Positions 32,063-43,350 of a stretch of 64,000 nt of DNA are shown here, piece after piece; the stretch's first letter is position 1; the number at the start of each line of letters is the position of its first letter. The DNA is taken from the NCBI GenBank assembly GCA_023053575.1, contig JAKZAP010000020.1:17355998-17419997 (forward strand). Reading direction: 5' to 3'. The DNA comes from Branchinecta lynchi. Taxonomy: Eukaryota > Arthropoda > Branchiopoda > Anostraca > Branchinectidae. Position numbers and translations under genes: made by a program. The notes under the pieces are model-generated. The model made no database searches. It was not told the origin of the DNA and worked only from the letters and a program-made list of their open reading frames with translations.

Positions 32063-32140
32063 CATCAGCCGGGATTTGAACCCAGGACCCTCCGCTTACA
32101 AGGTGACCGCTCTACCAATTGAGCTACCGAGGGGCTTGTG
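32063..32140 (-). mobile_element. tRNA-derived SINE head (Thr-like)
   Basis: The minus strand carries an A box (TAGCTCAATTGGTAGAGC), a CTTGTAA anticodon-loop-like segment and a B box (GGGTTCAAATCCC), resembling tRNA-Thr(UGU). The acceptor stem (GCCCCTC versus TGATGAG) and anticodon stem do not pair, so it is not a functional tRNA. The SINE body probably extends down towards exon 31690-31799. Confidence 0.65.
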
Positions 32141-32639
32141 ACACGGTTCGCAAACCATACACTAGCCCTAGTCAGACAGAAGCCGCCCATAGGAACAGTG
32201 ATCCCGCCCAAAGGCAAGTTCATCAAATCAGGCCCCATTTAAAACGCCATTTAAGTTGATATTGTCGTAAAATGCCTTTTCAAGGTTCCGGTCCCTCACA
32301 TCCATCCGGTTCAGCGGCAACCGCGTCCAGACAGAAGGGAACACCGCGATTGCAGTTTCTAGCGGCTTGTGGGGCTTTACTACTCACAAAAGCAGCGATC
32401 TTTTTAGCTTTGTCTTAATCATGTTCACAGTCTTGTCGGCCATTTTCTTACTTTTTTCTTCTCTTTTTTTCCATTTCTTTAATCTGGCGTGTTGCCTCAA
32501 TACCGTTACACTTGCCCTGTTAGCTGGAAATAATTTTCATTGCCAACTCGCACACAAACCGACGAATCTAAGAGCACGTCTCGGTCCTGTCTCAGCTGGA
32601 TTTCTTACTACATTTTATTACCTTGATAAAAAATTTAAA
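32141..32639 (+). other. Intron; small open frames of unknown origin
   Basis: One frame (MPFQGSGPSHPSGSAATASR ... IFLALS, 32271-32418) and another (32367-32645) precede the LINE tail and may be its 5' remnants. Not recognised. Confidence 0.25.
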
Positions 32640-32905
32640 AAATAAAATTTGTCCGTGTTTTCGTCTACTATTTCTTTCCCTTTCTTTTCCTTTCTTTGAA
32701 GTGCATTTTTCTTCGTTTTTTGCCGTTAATATTTTTCTGTATGTGTAGTTTATTTATGCTTGTAATGTGATTTAATTATTGTAATGTGAATATTTTCAAT
32801 GTAGGTTAGTAATAGGTAGTGGATGCCCAACAAGATAGCTTCAGGGGGTCTTGTTTCTTCCCTTAATTTATGTTATGTACTCTGTGTCGTATGAATGAAT
32901 ATTTG
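32640..32905 (+). mobile_element. LINE 3' UTR
   Basis: T-rich UTR, GGATGCCCAACAAGATAGC, CTTGTTTCTTCCC, and a final GAATGAAT run at 32892-32902. No RT is left. Confidence 0.45.
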
Positions 32906-32936
32906 TCCGCAGAATTATTCACCGGAACAGGCTTGC

Positions 32937-33762
32937 GGTTAAACTGAAAGGCCGACTTATTTTTGTGTCATTTAACTAAATACACTGAATTATTTTGATT
33001 CTGCAAAGGGATTTTTTTTAAATACACTGAATTATTTTGATTCTGAAAAGGGATTTTTTTATTTTCCACTATCTGCTCTAGTTCAGAATACCTGCGGCCG
33101 TCCCCACAACGTAAATTCTACTATGACGCGGGAGATTTTAATCTCCACACAAATGCGGCTTTTCAGTCGGTAGTGGTGAGATTGACGAAGATTGCTTAGT
33201 GCCTGAAAAAAATATCATAAATCTTTATCGTAAGGCATACAACAAAAATACAAGCGCATAGAGGTCCCACAAATCACACGAAAATTCCACTACGGTATTT
33301 AAAAATCTATTATTCGTGAATAGCGGAACAACGAAGTCAGGCACGTAGGCAGGAATTTTTTTCGGTGGGGGCCCAAATCCTTCAAAACAGTATATGAAAG
33401 GCGCATTATATTCGTCTCACTAATTCGTCGTTTTTTACCCCAAAGCTGGAGAACACTCTGTTGTTTTTTCGACATTTTTACACTTGTTCTTTCTTTAGCG
33501 CGCCTACGACCGCTTTATTCCCTAAAGAAATTCTGTCTAGATCAGTAATTAACCACTATCCCTTATTCTGTGTGAAGGATCAGAAAATTATGCGAAAAAA
33601 AAAAATCGTGAGATTTCGGGGGGAGCCCGGGCCCGGAGGCCCCCTCTGCGTACGTGCCTGAACGAAGTAACTCATTTTCAGCGGGTATTGAAACCAATTT
33701 AAGTGAATAAATGATGGGTAAATAGATTGTCCTATCCCAGCCCTTTTCGGTTAAACTTTAAA
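32937..33762. mobile_element. Family D element, copy 3, split by hAT MITE
   Basis: Starts GCGGTTAAACTGAAAGGCCG and ends CCCTTTTCGGTTAAACTTTA. A 50-bp block (ACACTGAATTATTTTGATTC) is tandemly repeated at about 32985 and 33022. It is interrupted at 33338-33660. Confidence 0.7.
33338..33660. mobile_element. hAT-like MITE, CAGGCACGTA ends
   Basis: Ends CAGGCACGTA and TACGTGCCTG with subterminal G-rich words. It is flanked by the 8-bp repeat AACGAAGT (33330-33337 and 33661-33668). The undisturbed site exists in copy 2 of family D at about 29225 (GCAACGAAGTCAC). Confidence 0.93.
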
Positions 33763-34260
33763 AAAAAAGAAGTGTGAAACCTCGACAATGTAGTTACAAG
33801 AAGACAAGACTGAGACAAGCGAGATGACATAACGCGGTTGAAGGTCCTGGTTACGGAGGGTTCTCATCTTAAAATTATTCCCCCCCCCCACCCTACTTCT
33901 CATCAATACGCCACCGAAAGAACATTGGATTTATTAGTATGCATAAGGTGCTTTCGTTATTCCTGCCCCTTAACAGCCGATCTATTTCCCTTTCTGCCAC
34001 CGTATCCCACAGGGGGAAAAGCTCATCTTCCTCTGACAGCTCAAACAAAGGAAAAGTTCTATATCTTCCTTAAAATCGGAAAAAATACAATAGGAAAATA
34101 TGGGAAAATGGAAACCGTAGATATTGGTCGCTCAGCGGTAAGGAATATGTCCGGCCTGGGAAATGCAAACATCTGCAACATCTGTTAATTCGCCGCTTTG
34201 AAAATGGACCTGTCAAAAATCAAGAGAAGAGTAAAAGTAAAACCGAAAAATAAAGTTTAT
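33763..34260. other. Intron, nothing recognised
   Basis: A plus-strand frame at 33838-34188 has no motif, no paralogue and no splice support. C-runs occur at 33880. Confidence 0.35.
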
Positions 34261-34391
34261 TACAGGTTTGTTTCCTTCCCCGAATTTGAACCAGAGGATT
34301 GACAGCCTGACGAGGACCCTTGCCAAGAAGGGCCGAAATATCGCTGAGAATCATAGCTGACGTATCCGTTGTAAACATTGTTTGAATAAAC
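34261..34391 (+). mobile_element. Hairpin retroposon C, right-arm fragment
   Basis: Holds ACAGGTTTGTTTCCTTCCCC, the CTGACGAGGACCC...GGGCCGAAAT core and CGTATCCGTTGTAAACATTG, ending at TTTGAATAAA. The left arm and the final 3' segment are missing. Confidence 0.75.
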
Positions 34392-34439
34392 GAAAAGTAA
34401 AACTTAAGTTTTAACTTCAAGTTACAGTTCTACACTTAC

Positions 34440-34512
34440 AGTTCTACACATTTTATACTCCGCTGTTACGCAAAAAGCGGGTCATAAATAAATAAATAAA
34501 TAAATAAATAAA
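34440..34512 (+). mobile_element. LINE tail
   Basis: ATACTCCGCTGTTACGC, then GCGGGTCATAAATAAATAAA and further AAAT units. It is the tail signature shared with several LINE fragments here. Confidence 0.55.
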
Positions 34513-34593
34513 ATATCTACTACACTTCTACCAAACTGTCAGAAGTTCGATAACAGCTAACAAATATTAGCGCAGACTTGTGTAAATGAATGA

Positions 34594-34782
34594 CAGGCCC
34601 GTATCTAGGAATTTATTTCGGGGAGGGGGGGGTGCCTTTGGGGGGGGGGGGGTGCCTGCTGGTCGGACAAAAAAGTACAAAAAACACGTAGATCAGAGGG
34701 AAAAGCCTATAAAAATCGTTCTTTTTGTGTGTTTCGGGGGGGGGGGGGCAAACCCCTACCCCACCCCCTGGATACGGCCTTG
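34594..34782. mobile_element. hAT-like G/C-run MITE, copy 2
   Basis: Flanked by ATGAATGA (34586-34593 and 34783-34790). The ends are CAGGCCCGTATCTAGGAATT and the inverse of CAAGGCCGTATCCAGGGGG. The middle (TGGTCGGACAAAAAAGTAC) matches 8068-8251 inverted. Confidence 0.92.
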
Positions 34783-34848
34783 ATGAATGATTTGTTATGT
34801 AGGATAGGGCAGATGCGCAGTAGAAGAGTAAAAAGAGGAAATGTTTCG

Positions 34849-35745
34849 CTGTGACCCCAAAATTTAATATTTGATCCAGACAATGGGTCTTGTAGATCTG
34901 CGGTCTTCGCCAGGCTTCCTGAGCTTTTATACTATTAAAATTTAGAAACAGATTAAGGTCAACGGTAATCATCTGAGAGGATATGTTAGATACGTTCAGA
35001 TATGAATTCAGCATTTGTGTTTACCCCTATATACTTCGACGAAACTGATCAAAACTTTCTTCGTTATCTGCCAAATTTCCAGTTTCGGCCGGATTGTGGC
35101 TTGTCTGGCAAAAAAAATAAAGCTCAAAAATGATTTCAGCATGCCTCCTTACCCCTACATCGAACCTGTAATCAATTTCAGCGAACACTTTTACTTTTAA
35201 AAAATGTTCCGGTTTCAGCCGGATTCCCAGCGAACTATACGTCCGTACCGAACATCCAATGAAATTCATACAAAATTTTTACTTTTAACAAATCTTCCGG
35301 TTTTGTATTCAAATAATACATAAAACGGATGTTTTTTTTGGTGTTATGCATTACTTGAATGCATGTTTCAAAGTCAGCTTGGGCTCAGAATATTTATTTC
35401 CGGTTTTGGCAGGATTCTGGGCAAACTACTAGTCCGGCGAGAAAATGATTTCATATTCGGATCCAGCATGTTTCCTTACCCCTAAATCGACTATTTTATT
35501 AGCTTTTAAAAACTAAATTTGTTTTCGCCTCTTAAATTGACCCCCCCAACCACCTACCACCCCTAAATATACAGCTATGGGGCCATTCTATGAACTTGAC
35601 CTGTACTTTTACCCAGAGGATCCTCACACCAAGTTTGGACAAAATATATCAATCCCTTCGAGCATTCTCGTGCTAACAGACGGACGGACGAGCAACTTCA
35701 CGAAGTCATAGGTATCCTTCATTATACGTTTTGGGAACCCCCAGC
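34849..35745 (+). mobile_element. Family B element, copy 2
   Basis: The left part starts GACCCCAAAATTTAATATTT. Core words TTCCGGTTTCAGCCGGATTC, the CAGACGGACGGACG microsatellite (35678) and the end ATACGTTTTGGGAA follow. A C-type 3' fragment (CATGTTTCAAAGTCAGCTTG) is embedded at about 35362-35392. Confidence 0.65.
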
Positions 35746-35984
35746 TACTCCCCTCCGGATTTCTCCCTATTTAAAGGACCCGTCGTACCTATATTGCCAA
35801 TGCAACCTACTTCCTAATTAAAGTCATTAATTCTTAAACCGGAAGATCGAAATTTCGTTACATTCTAAACACGCTAACGAGACCACACTAGTCTTTACAC
35901 TTGCCGCGACTCCCATTTTACCATGCGCATAAGCTCCCAACGAATGTTGGCGTATATAAGGTTTGAAGCCAAGCTGACCATTCA

Positions 35985-36740
35985 TTACGAAAGAAATAGA
36001 AAACCGTGATTTTCGGGTTTTTTTCTTGATCAGCTAATTATCCCTCTAGGATGATGTACGAGGGATAAATATAAATTCGGATATTTCGGTTGCACTTCCG
36101 GCAAACCGTACTCAGCGAAAAACAAAACAAAACTAAATCATAAAATCCACAACAATCACAACAGGAGAACGATGCGGAACCAACAGATAATAAGACGAGA
36201 TGTAACTAAAAACCAGAAGAAAACGGTGCGGATGCAGATAAAAATAAAATACGAAAGATAAAATGTGCGCGTTAAAAGTGTATATGTACAAATCTGTGAT
36301 TATTTACAATTCTGAGTATATTTACAATTTACCATCCGTCTGGGAAAGCGCAGAAGCTTTCACCCAGAAAACAACCCACTCGAAAAATCCATGATACGTT
36401 TGACCACTTTGGATAAAATCTTCCACAAAACTGGCCACTGCTAACAAGATTCATGCGCGACTCGCGAAATAGCCTCTTTGCTCTGTATGCCCCGAGGGCA
36501 TTTTACAGTTTTGTTATTTATTCAGCGCCTCACGAATTCTAATGTTCACAACCCTGGCTGCGTGTCTAATCGGTCGCGTATTAGTGGAAGGGATATTTGA
36601 AACTATTGGTAGGATAACGGGAACATGAAGTAGGGTTTGAGGGGGTCTAATTTATATTTATCCCTCGCACATCATCCTAGAGGGATAATTAGCTGATCAA
36701 GAAAAAAACCCGAAAATCACGGTTTTCTATTTCTTTCGGA
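35985..36740. mobile_element. Family V copies in inverted arrangement
   Basis: Bases 35985-36130 and 36640-36740 carry inverse copies of GAAAGAAATAGAAAACCGTG and of CTCTAGGATGATGTACGAGG. GAATGTTGGCGTAT lies outside each. The 500 bp between show no ORF or repeat. Confidence 0.55.
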
Positions 36741-36896
36741 ATGTTGGCGTATCGTGCTACCTATGCGTAAAACCGGTTATCTCAATCTAGCCGAGGTTTT
36801 GCTAACGGGTCTGGAAAAAGGCTTAATACAGCCCAAGCCGGGAATAATTTGTTAAAAGTAGACCTTAAGTTTTACAGTATTCATATAGTTTTGCAT

Positions 36897-37736
36897 ACTG
36901 GATCATAAACAGTATGAAGTGCGAGGCGTGCTTTAATAATACAAAAGCCGCCGTCAGGTCAGAAAGAAAGAGACACACTTTCTTTGCCGTTCACTATTGC
37001 AAAACATGTCACCGAATTGCATGTCTGCCGAAATTCCTATATAATCATCTGAGAAAACCAAGTTCAGATATGGATTCACCATGTGTGTGTAGGCGACACG
37101 TCATAACCTAGGCGACACGTCATAACTTTGACGAAACAGACCAAATCTTTCTGCCAAATCTCCTGTTCGACCGGATTCCGGGCGAACTACTTGTCCGGCA
37201 AAAAACAAAGCTTAAAATCGAATTCAGCGCATCACCTTACCCCTACATCGAACATCTAATCAACTTCAAGTAAAACTTTTACTTTTAACAAATTTTCCGG
37301 TATCATCCGGATTCCGGGTGAACTATATGTCCGGGTACAAAATTTACCATATCTTCTTACCCCTTAATCGAACATCTAATCAACTTCAGATATGACTTTT
37401 ACTTTTTACAAATTTTTCAGTTTCGGACGGATTCCAGGCGAACTACTTGTCCGACAAGAATGTGATTTTCATATAAATGTTCAGCATGTCTTTTTAACCC
37501 CAAATCGACTATCTCATTAGCTGTTAAAAGTGTCCGACCCTTAATCTGAAACCCCTCCCACACCGCTAAATCTTGAGCTACAGAGACCAACTCAACCTCT
37601 CACTTGGCCCAAAGAGTCCTCACACCAAGTTTCATCAAAATATCTCGGTCTCTTCCAGGAGTTATCGTGCTTAGAGACGGACAACTTTTGCGATGTCATA
37701 GGTATCCCTCCACTCACGTTTTGAGATCCCAAAAAG
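36897..37736 (+). mobile_element. Family B element, copy 3
   Basis: Core words TTTTCCGGTATCATCCGGAT and GAACTACTTGTCCGGCAAAA are present. AGTTTCATCAAAATATCTCG precedes the end GTTTTGAGATCCCAAAAAGG. The left flank is diverged and the microsatellite is reduced to AGACGGACAAC. Confidence 0.65.
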
Positions 37737-38391
37737 GTATTAACCTCTAGCTACCCCGGTAGATTTCCCCTGATTTGATAATATAAAAGAAGCCGGCAGG
37801 TCAAAAAGAAAGCCAAGACACTTTCCTTGCAGGTTTGCCACATAAAAAAAAATTTAGAGAGTGACTTTTGGTCAAAAACAGAAAGTGAACTGAGAGTGAA
37901 ATTTATTTTCATGAAATGATCAGTTTTGGTCGGAATCGCCTCTGTAAAAATGACAAGTCTTAATTTTACTTTCATGAAAAAACTTGAAATAGTCACTTCT
38001 GGTCGGAATCCTTGCTGCAAAAATAACACATTAGGTCATTTTCTAAAATAAGGTGATTTTTATGTGCTACGCCGGACAAGAGTGAAAAAATAAAATAGAG
38101 TGACAATTCACACTATCGTGCGACATGTGGCAACCCTGTTTCCTTGCACCTACAGCGAAACAAGGTCACTGAATTGCCTGTCTGCTGAATTTTCCACGCA
38201 AACCAGGAAATAAGAGGTAACCTCTGGCTCCCCCAGGAGATTTCCCCTAAATTAATAATTTAAAAGGCGCTCTCAGGCTAACAAGGAAGCCAGCTTTTAT
38301 TGTTGTTTCCGCTGGTGAACAAAGTTGTTTCTATAAAAAGCAAAATCGAGACTGGATCAGAGGTAAGCGCCAAATGAGCGAAAGGATAGAC
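37737..38391. other. Intron, nothing recognised
   Basis: Contains loosely repeated TTCATGAAA and TTTTGGTCGGAATC words at 37870-38010 but no definable element or exon. Confidence 0.4.
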
Positions 38392-38790
38392 TGACACATG
38401 TATATATATATATACGTGTATTTAAAAGCCAGTGGCCATATACACAACTACAAACACAAAAAATAAACGTAAAAGAAAAACACCAACACTCAACACCTTC
38501 AAGTCGCTGCCTTCCGCGCCTCCACGCCTTTCTTTATAAAGCAACATAACGCAATAATCGAATCTCTTAATAATAATAATAATAATAATAATAATACAAA
38601 GCAAGAGAAAAGGCTTTCGCCTCTAAATAACTCTAAGAAATTTTGAGTAGTCGAACTGATCAGAGTTAAAAATCTCATCAACAATGCACTTAAAACTATT
38701 GATCGATTCAGCATTAACCGCATCTTCGGTAAGGCTGTTCCAAGGATTGCTTTCGAACCCAATTTATTACCTCGTTCTTGTTAGGGTGTT
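38392..38790 (-). pseudogene. LINE C-terminus and 3' UTR
   Basis: The minus strand reads GFESNPWNSLTEDAVNAESI, then NSFKCIVDEIFNSDQF and a stop at about 38618, a CR1/L2-type ORF2 ending. The UTR contains an AAT repeat (38568-38596) and the tail is a TA repeat at 38400-38415. Confidence 0.65.
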
Positions 38791-39080
38791 ATTTGTACCA
38801 GTGGCTCGATGGACCTATTCCATCGCTATTTAGAGATTAAGTGTGGGGCACATAATTCCTTTCGAACTACCTGTTAGGGTTTCCCAAACGTGTAAAGCCG
38901 GACTGAAGTAGTCCCCAAAATACCAGGGAGCAGCGGTGAAAGTGAAGAGAATAAAGGCCAGCTCAGCATTACCCGGAGGCCTACAGAAGAGTTTCTACGA
39001 GATTCCGAAATAACTTCCAGCGATCAAAGCACGTTGCGACTCGATGATGTCACCATTCTATCAATCAATGACAATGCTTC

Positions 39081-39972
39081 AAGGCATTTTTCCGCGACAA
39101 TCCCGGATTATAGTTCTAGATAGCTGATTCATCAGAAAAATAGCGAACCGACAATCCCAGATTGTGAATGAATGAATGAAATTTATTTCCCATTTTTAAG
39201 ACACAAGTCACAAATGGAGTATGAAAGAAAAGACAAGAAAGGAAAGAAAAAAAAAGACAAGAAGACACAACATGTAACACATAAATTTTGATACTCTAAT
39301 TTACACATGGGGCAACATAGCCCGATACAAAGAATGGCTAGCGTCAAGAGAACGAATAAAACCTTCAATTCGCTCAGATATTGCAATAAACGGATCGGTG
39401 ACATTATACTTTGCCGACAATCTAGAATTACGGGCCCACGGAGGTAGTCCTAGGAGATATTTGCAATACTTATAAAATGTGGAACGAATGCATTTCTTAT
39501 CTTTCATAGTCAGTAGTGACCAGAATGACGACAGCGCTAGTATGTGCGGCATAGCGAATGCGGAATATAGCCGGGCCAGTATGTGTCTATTGTAACGACG
39601 CTTAGAAGTAATGAGTACTCCGTATGCTTTTCTAGCTTTTTCCACAAAAAACGATACAAGACAAGAACGCGTTGTTTTCATGTCCGACCCAATAGGCAGA
39701 CCAAGGTACACAATCGAAGGTGAAGGTTGAAGAATGTGATCCCCGAAGCATATATCAATTGTCTCTGTATCAGCCTTTTGGTTGAAGAAGACAACCTCGT
39801 GTACAACCTCGTGTACCGTTGCAAGATTCTCGAATCGACAATCCAAGCACGAATCCGGATTGTCAGATTGTCACAGAAAACGATTTTTCATAATCTGGAT
39901 TGTCAGAGAAGACGGATTTTGGAGAATCCGGATTGTGAATCGTCAATCTGGATTATCACGGAAAAACGCCTT
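39081..39972. mobile_element. Echo-type MITE with LINE inserted
   Basis: Ends AAGGCATTTTTCCG and the inverse of AAGGCGTTTTTCCG. The interior repeats GACAATCC, GGATTGTCAGA and AATCTGGATT in both orientations, at 39095-39170 and 39835-39955. The LINE 39175-39846 separates the halves. No clean target duplication seen. Confidence 0.7.
39175..39846 (-). pseudogene. LINE reverse-transcriptase C-terminus
   Basis: From 39846 it reads GDHILQPSPSIVYLGLPIGS, YGVLITSKRRYNRHILARLY, FYKYCKYLLGLPPWARNSRL and YNVTDPFIAISERI, with a stop at 39301. The catalytic YADD part is upstream and missing. The 3' UTR (TACTCCATTTGTGACTTGTG, AAATGGGAAATAAATTTC, ATTC repeat) is nearly identical to that of the LINE at 57287-57605. 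Confidence 0.8.
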
Positions 39973-40304
39973 AAGTTTCGCGCGTATCTGTAATCCCCAA
40001 CGCGATTGATCCACAGAGCTGGGACGACCAACCCAAGCTACCCCAGTGATAAGCCCTCGAGCAGTGAACAACCATCTCCCATTTAAAGCAGTGTCACGCC
40101 GGTGATTTTGACCCCAAATGTCCTGATAGAAGTTAGGGATCCGAGCTCCCCAAATCTCCAGGAACAATTATACAAGTTAGTTTGAAGAAGCATTAAAAAG
40201 ATCGATGAGGGGAGAGGTCATTTCTGAAGTGGGTCTTTTCACGTCTTTTTTCACGATGCACTACTTCTTGATACTTCGTCGGTGTTGCTGTGGAAGGCAG
40301 CTCG
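39973..40304. other. Intron, nothing recognised
   Basis: No exon or repeat could be supported; open frames on both strands overlap the edge of the preceding MITE. Confidence 0.4.
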
Positions 40305-40500
40305 CGTACGGATATTCCCCGACTGAAAGCGACCCAGACAAAATGAAATAGAATTCAGCCTGATTTCACGTTAGTTTCTTCCTGGGATCAGCAGGAATGT
40401 GAGTTTCTTCCTAGGATCGGCGGGAAGAAACGAAACTTGAATCGGGACAAAATCTGTTTCATTTCGTCTGGATCGATTCAAGCCGGAAAATTTCCGTACG
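40305..40500. mobile_element. Echo-type MITE, CGTACGG ends
   Basis: Left CGTACGGATATTCCCCGAC and the inverse of right CGTACGGAAATTTTCCGGC, both continuing into CCAGACRAAATGAAA. The interior repeats TTTCTTCCTRGGATCRGC. The right end is 30 bp from the RasGRF donor at 40530. Confidence 0.7.
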
Positions 40501-40530
40501 GGAGTCCCATAATGGGGGGGGGGGACTTAC

Positions 40531-40739
40531 ACAACTGAGCTTCGGGCACTCAAAGGTGGATGAACTTCCGGGGCTTCAGCGTTGTAGAAAACTTTCTTAA
40601 GCGCCTCAAGTACCGTCACTCCGTCTGTGAAAACGCGGTAAGTCAGAAGGAATGTGTTCAAAAAGTCAATTGAAAGGAAGCGAAGGTCGGTAAGTCTCTC
40701 CAGAAGCCGTTCAGGTGTGGCGTACCTGATTTGAGGAAC
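40531..40739 (-). CDS. Rasgrf: RasGRF-like Ras exchange factor, REM (RasGEF_N) exon
   Basis: A 209-bp exon. The acceptor is TTTTTGCAG and the donor GT|GTAAGTC. It enters in phase 0 and leaves in phase 2. The peptide begins [20 protein letters not shown], then [20 protein letters not shown]. This is an almost word-for-word match to the REM motif of RasGRF1/2 ([28 protein letters not shown]) and is the strongest identification in the window. The REM domain packs against and stabilises the CDC25 catalytic domain in Ras exchange factors. The exon continues through [20 protein letters not shown] to SARSSV. The gene acts at membranes in Ras/Rho signalling, by family knowledge. Confidence 0.97.
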
Positions 40740-40816
40740 CTGCAAAAAGAAGGGGTACTTTGAGGTTTATAAAATAATAATAATTCATTTATGACCCACC
40801 AAACACTCACAAAGAG

Positions 40817-43290
40817 AACAAGAGCTACGAGCTCATATGGCACTTGTTACGAGTAGGCACGGCTCGGTTATGTCAATGATATATCTAGTGTTTGCTAGGT
40901 GTCTTCCCACCAAGTTTCATCTCGATCCCTCCACTCATAGCGTTTTCCAATTTTTCCGGTTCTCCCCTCCAGCTCCCCCCAAAAGTCACCGGATCCGGTC
41001 CGGATTTTAAGTGGGTCGTGTGAGGCATGAGGTCGTTCCAAATACCAAGTTTCATCGAGATCCGGTAACCCGTTAAAAAGTTATAAATACCTCAAGATTC
41101 CGGATTCCCCTCCCTCCACTCCCCCGACAGTGCCCGAATCTGCTCGGTCATACATCAATGATGTATCTAGTGTTTACTAGGTGTCTTCCCACCAAGCTTC
41201 ATCTCGACCCCTCCACTCATACCGTTTCCCATGATTTCCGGTTGCCTCCTCCAGCTCCCCCCAAAAGTCACCGGATCTGGTCCGGATTTTAAGTGGGTCG
41301 TCTGAGGCATGAGGTCTTTCCAAATATCAAGTTCCATCGAGATCCGATCACCCGTTCAAAAGTTATAAATACCTCAAGATTCCGGATTCCCCCTCCCTCC
41401 GCTCCCCCCACAGTACCAGAATCGGCTCGGTTATGTCAATGATGTATCTAGAGTTTGCTAGGTGTCTTCCCACCAAGTTTCATCTCGATCCCTCCACTCA
41501 TAGCGTTTCCCAAGATTTCCGGTTGCCCCCTCCATCTCCCCCAAAAGTCACCGGATCCGGTCCGGATTTTAAGTACGTCGTCTGAGGCATGAGGTCTTTC
41601 CAAATATCAAGTTCCATCGAGATCGGATCACCCGTTCAAAAGTTATAAATACCTCAAGGTTCCGGATTCCCCCTCCCTCCACTCCCCCCCCCCCCAGTGC
41701 CCGAATCGGCTCGGTCATGTCAATGATGTATCTAGTGTTTGCTAGGTGTCTTCCCACCAAGTTTCATCTCGATCCCTCCACTCATAGCGTTTCCCAAGAT
41801 TTCCGGTTGCCCCCTCCAGCTCCCCCCCAAAAGTCACCGGATCCGGTCCGGATTTTAAGTGGGTCGTCTGAGGCATGAGGTCGTTCCAAATATCAAGTTT
41901 CATCGAGATCCGATCACCCGTTCAAAAGTTATAAATACCTCAAGATTCCGGATTCCCCCTCCCTCCACTCCCCCCACAGTACCAGAATCGGCTCGGTTAT
42001 GTCAATGATGTATCTAGTGTTTGCTAGGTGTCTTCCCACCAAGTTTCATCTCGATCCCTCCACTCATAGCGTTTCCCAAGATTTCCGGTTGCCCCCTCCA
42101 GCTCCCCCCAAAAGTCACCGGATCCGGTCCGGATTTTAATTGGGTCGTCTGAGGCATGAGGTCTTTCCAAATATCAAGTTCCATCGAGATCCGATCACCC
42201 GTTCAAAAGTTATAAATACCTCAAGATTCCGGATTCCCCCTCCCTCCGCTCCCCCCACAGTACCAGAATCGGCTCGGTTATGTCAATGATGTATCTAGAG
42301 TTTGCTAGGTGTCTTCCCACCAAGTTTCATCTCGATCCCTCCACTCATAGCGTTTCCCAAGATTTCCGGTTGCCCCCTCCAGCTCCCCCCAAAAGTCACC
42401 GGATCCGGTCCGGATTTTAAGTACGTCGTCTGAGGCATGAGGTCTTTCCAAATATCAAGTTCCATCGAGATCGGATCACCCGTTCAAAAGTTATAAATAC
42501 CTCAAGGTTCCGGATTCCCCCTCCCTCCACTCCCCCCCACAGTGCCCGAATCGGCTCGGTCATGTCAATGATGTATCTAGTGTTTGCTAGGTGTCTTCCC
42601 ACCAAGTTTCATCTCGATCCCTCCACTCATTGCGTTTCCCAAGATTTCCGGTTGCCCCCTCCAGCTCCCCCCAAAAGTCACCGGATCCGGTCCGGATTTT
42701 AAGTGGGTCGTCTGAGGCATGAGGTCGTTCCAAATATCAAGTTTTATCGAGATCCGATCACCGGTTCAAAAGTTATAAATACCTCAAGATTCCGGATTCC
42801 CCCTCCCTCCACTCCCCCCACAGTACCAGAATCGGCTCGGTTATGTCAATGATGTATCTAGTGTTTGCTAGGTGTCTTCCCACCAAGTTTCATCTCGATC
42901 CCTCCACTCATAGCGTTTCCCAAGATTTCCGGTTGCCCCCTCCAGCTCCCCCCAAAAGTCACCGGATCCGGTCCGGATTTTAATTGGGTCGTCTGAGGCA
43001 TGAGGTCGTTCCAAATATCAAGTTTCATCGAGATCCGATCACCCGTTCAAAAGTTAAAAATACCTCAAGATTCCGGATTCCCCCTCCCTCCACTCCCCCC
43101 ACGGTGCTCGGATCGGGGAAGTGACTATTTCCAACTTAATCATTTGGGGTCCTTGATATGCTTGCCAAGTTTTATCGTCCTAGCTTATCTGGAAGTGCCC
43201 GAACTAGCAAAACCTGGACAGACCGACAGACCGACGGACGGACAGAAATTGCAATCGCTATATGGCACTTGGCCGAAGGGCAAGTGCCAT
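40817..43290 (+). mobile_element. Family A element, copy 3, with eight 283-bp core repeats
   Basis: The left end is AACAAGAGCTACGAGCTCAT-ATGGCACTTG. The core marker GGCTCGGTTATGTCAATGAT recurs at about 40860, 41140, 41424, 41709, 41991, 42273, 42555 and 42837. The right part is a CAGACCGACAGACCGACGG microsatellite (43214-43243). The terminal hairpin GGCACTTGGCCGAAGGGCAAGTGCC ends at 43290. There is no ORF beyond core-repeat artefacts. The layout matches DINE-1/pearl/Helentron-associated non-autonomous elements. Confidence 0.85.
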
Positions 43291-43350
43291 AAAAACGGAG
43301 TATCAATACAAAAAGAGGAAAAAATAATATACGGAAAGACATAACATCAT

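Noticed and set aside
32063..32140. Functional tRNA-Thr(UGU)
   Set aside because: A and B boxes are good, but the acceptor and anticodon stems do not pair and sequence continues as a SINE body.
33838..34188. 116-codon plus-strand ORF
   Set aside because: No motif, paralogue or splice context, and it starts inside a C-run.
38499..38762. Leucine-rich 'membrane' ORF (LLLLLLLLL)
   Set aside because: The poly-Leu is the translated AAT trinucleotide repeat of a LINE UTR; the real LINE frame is a different one.
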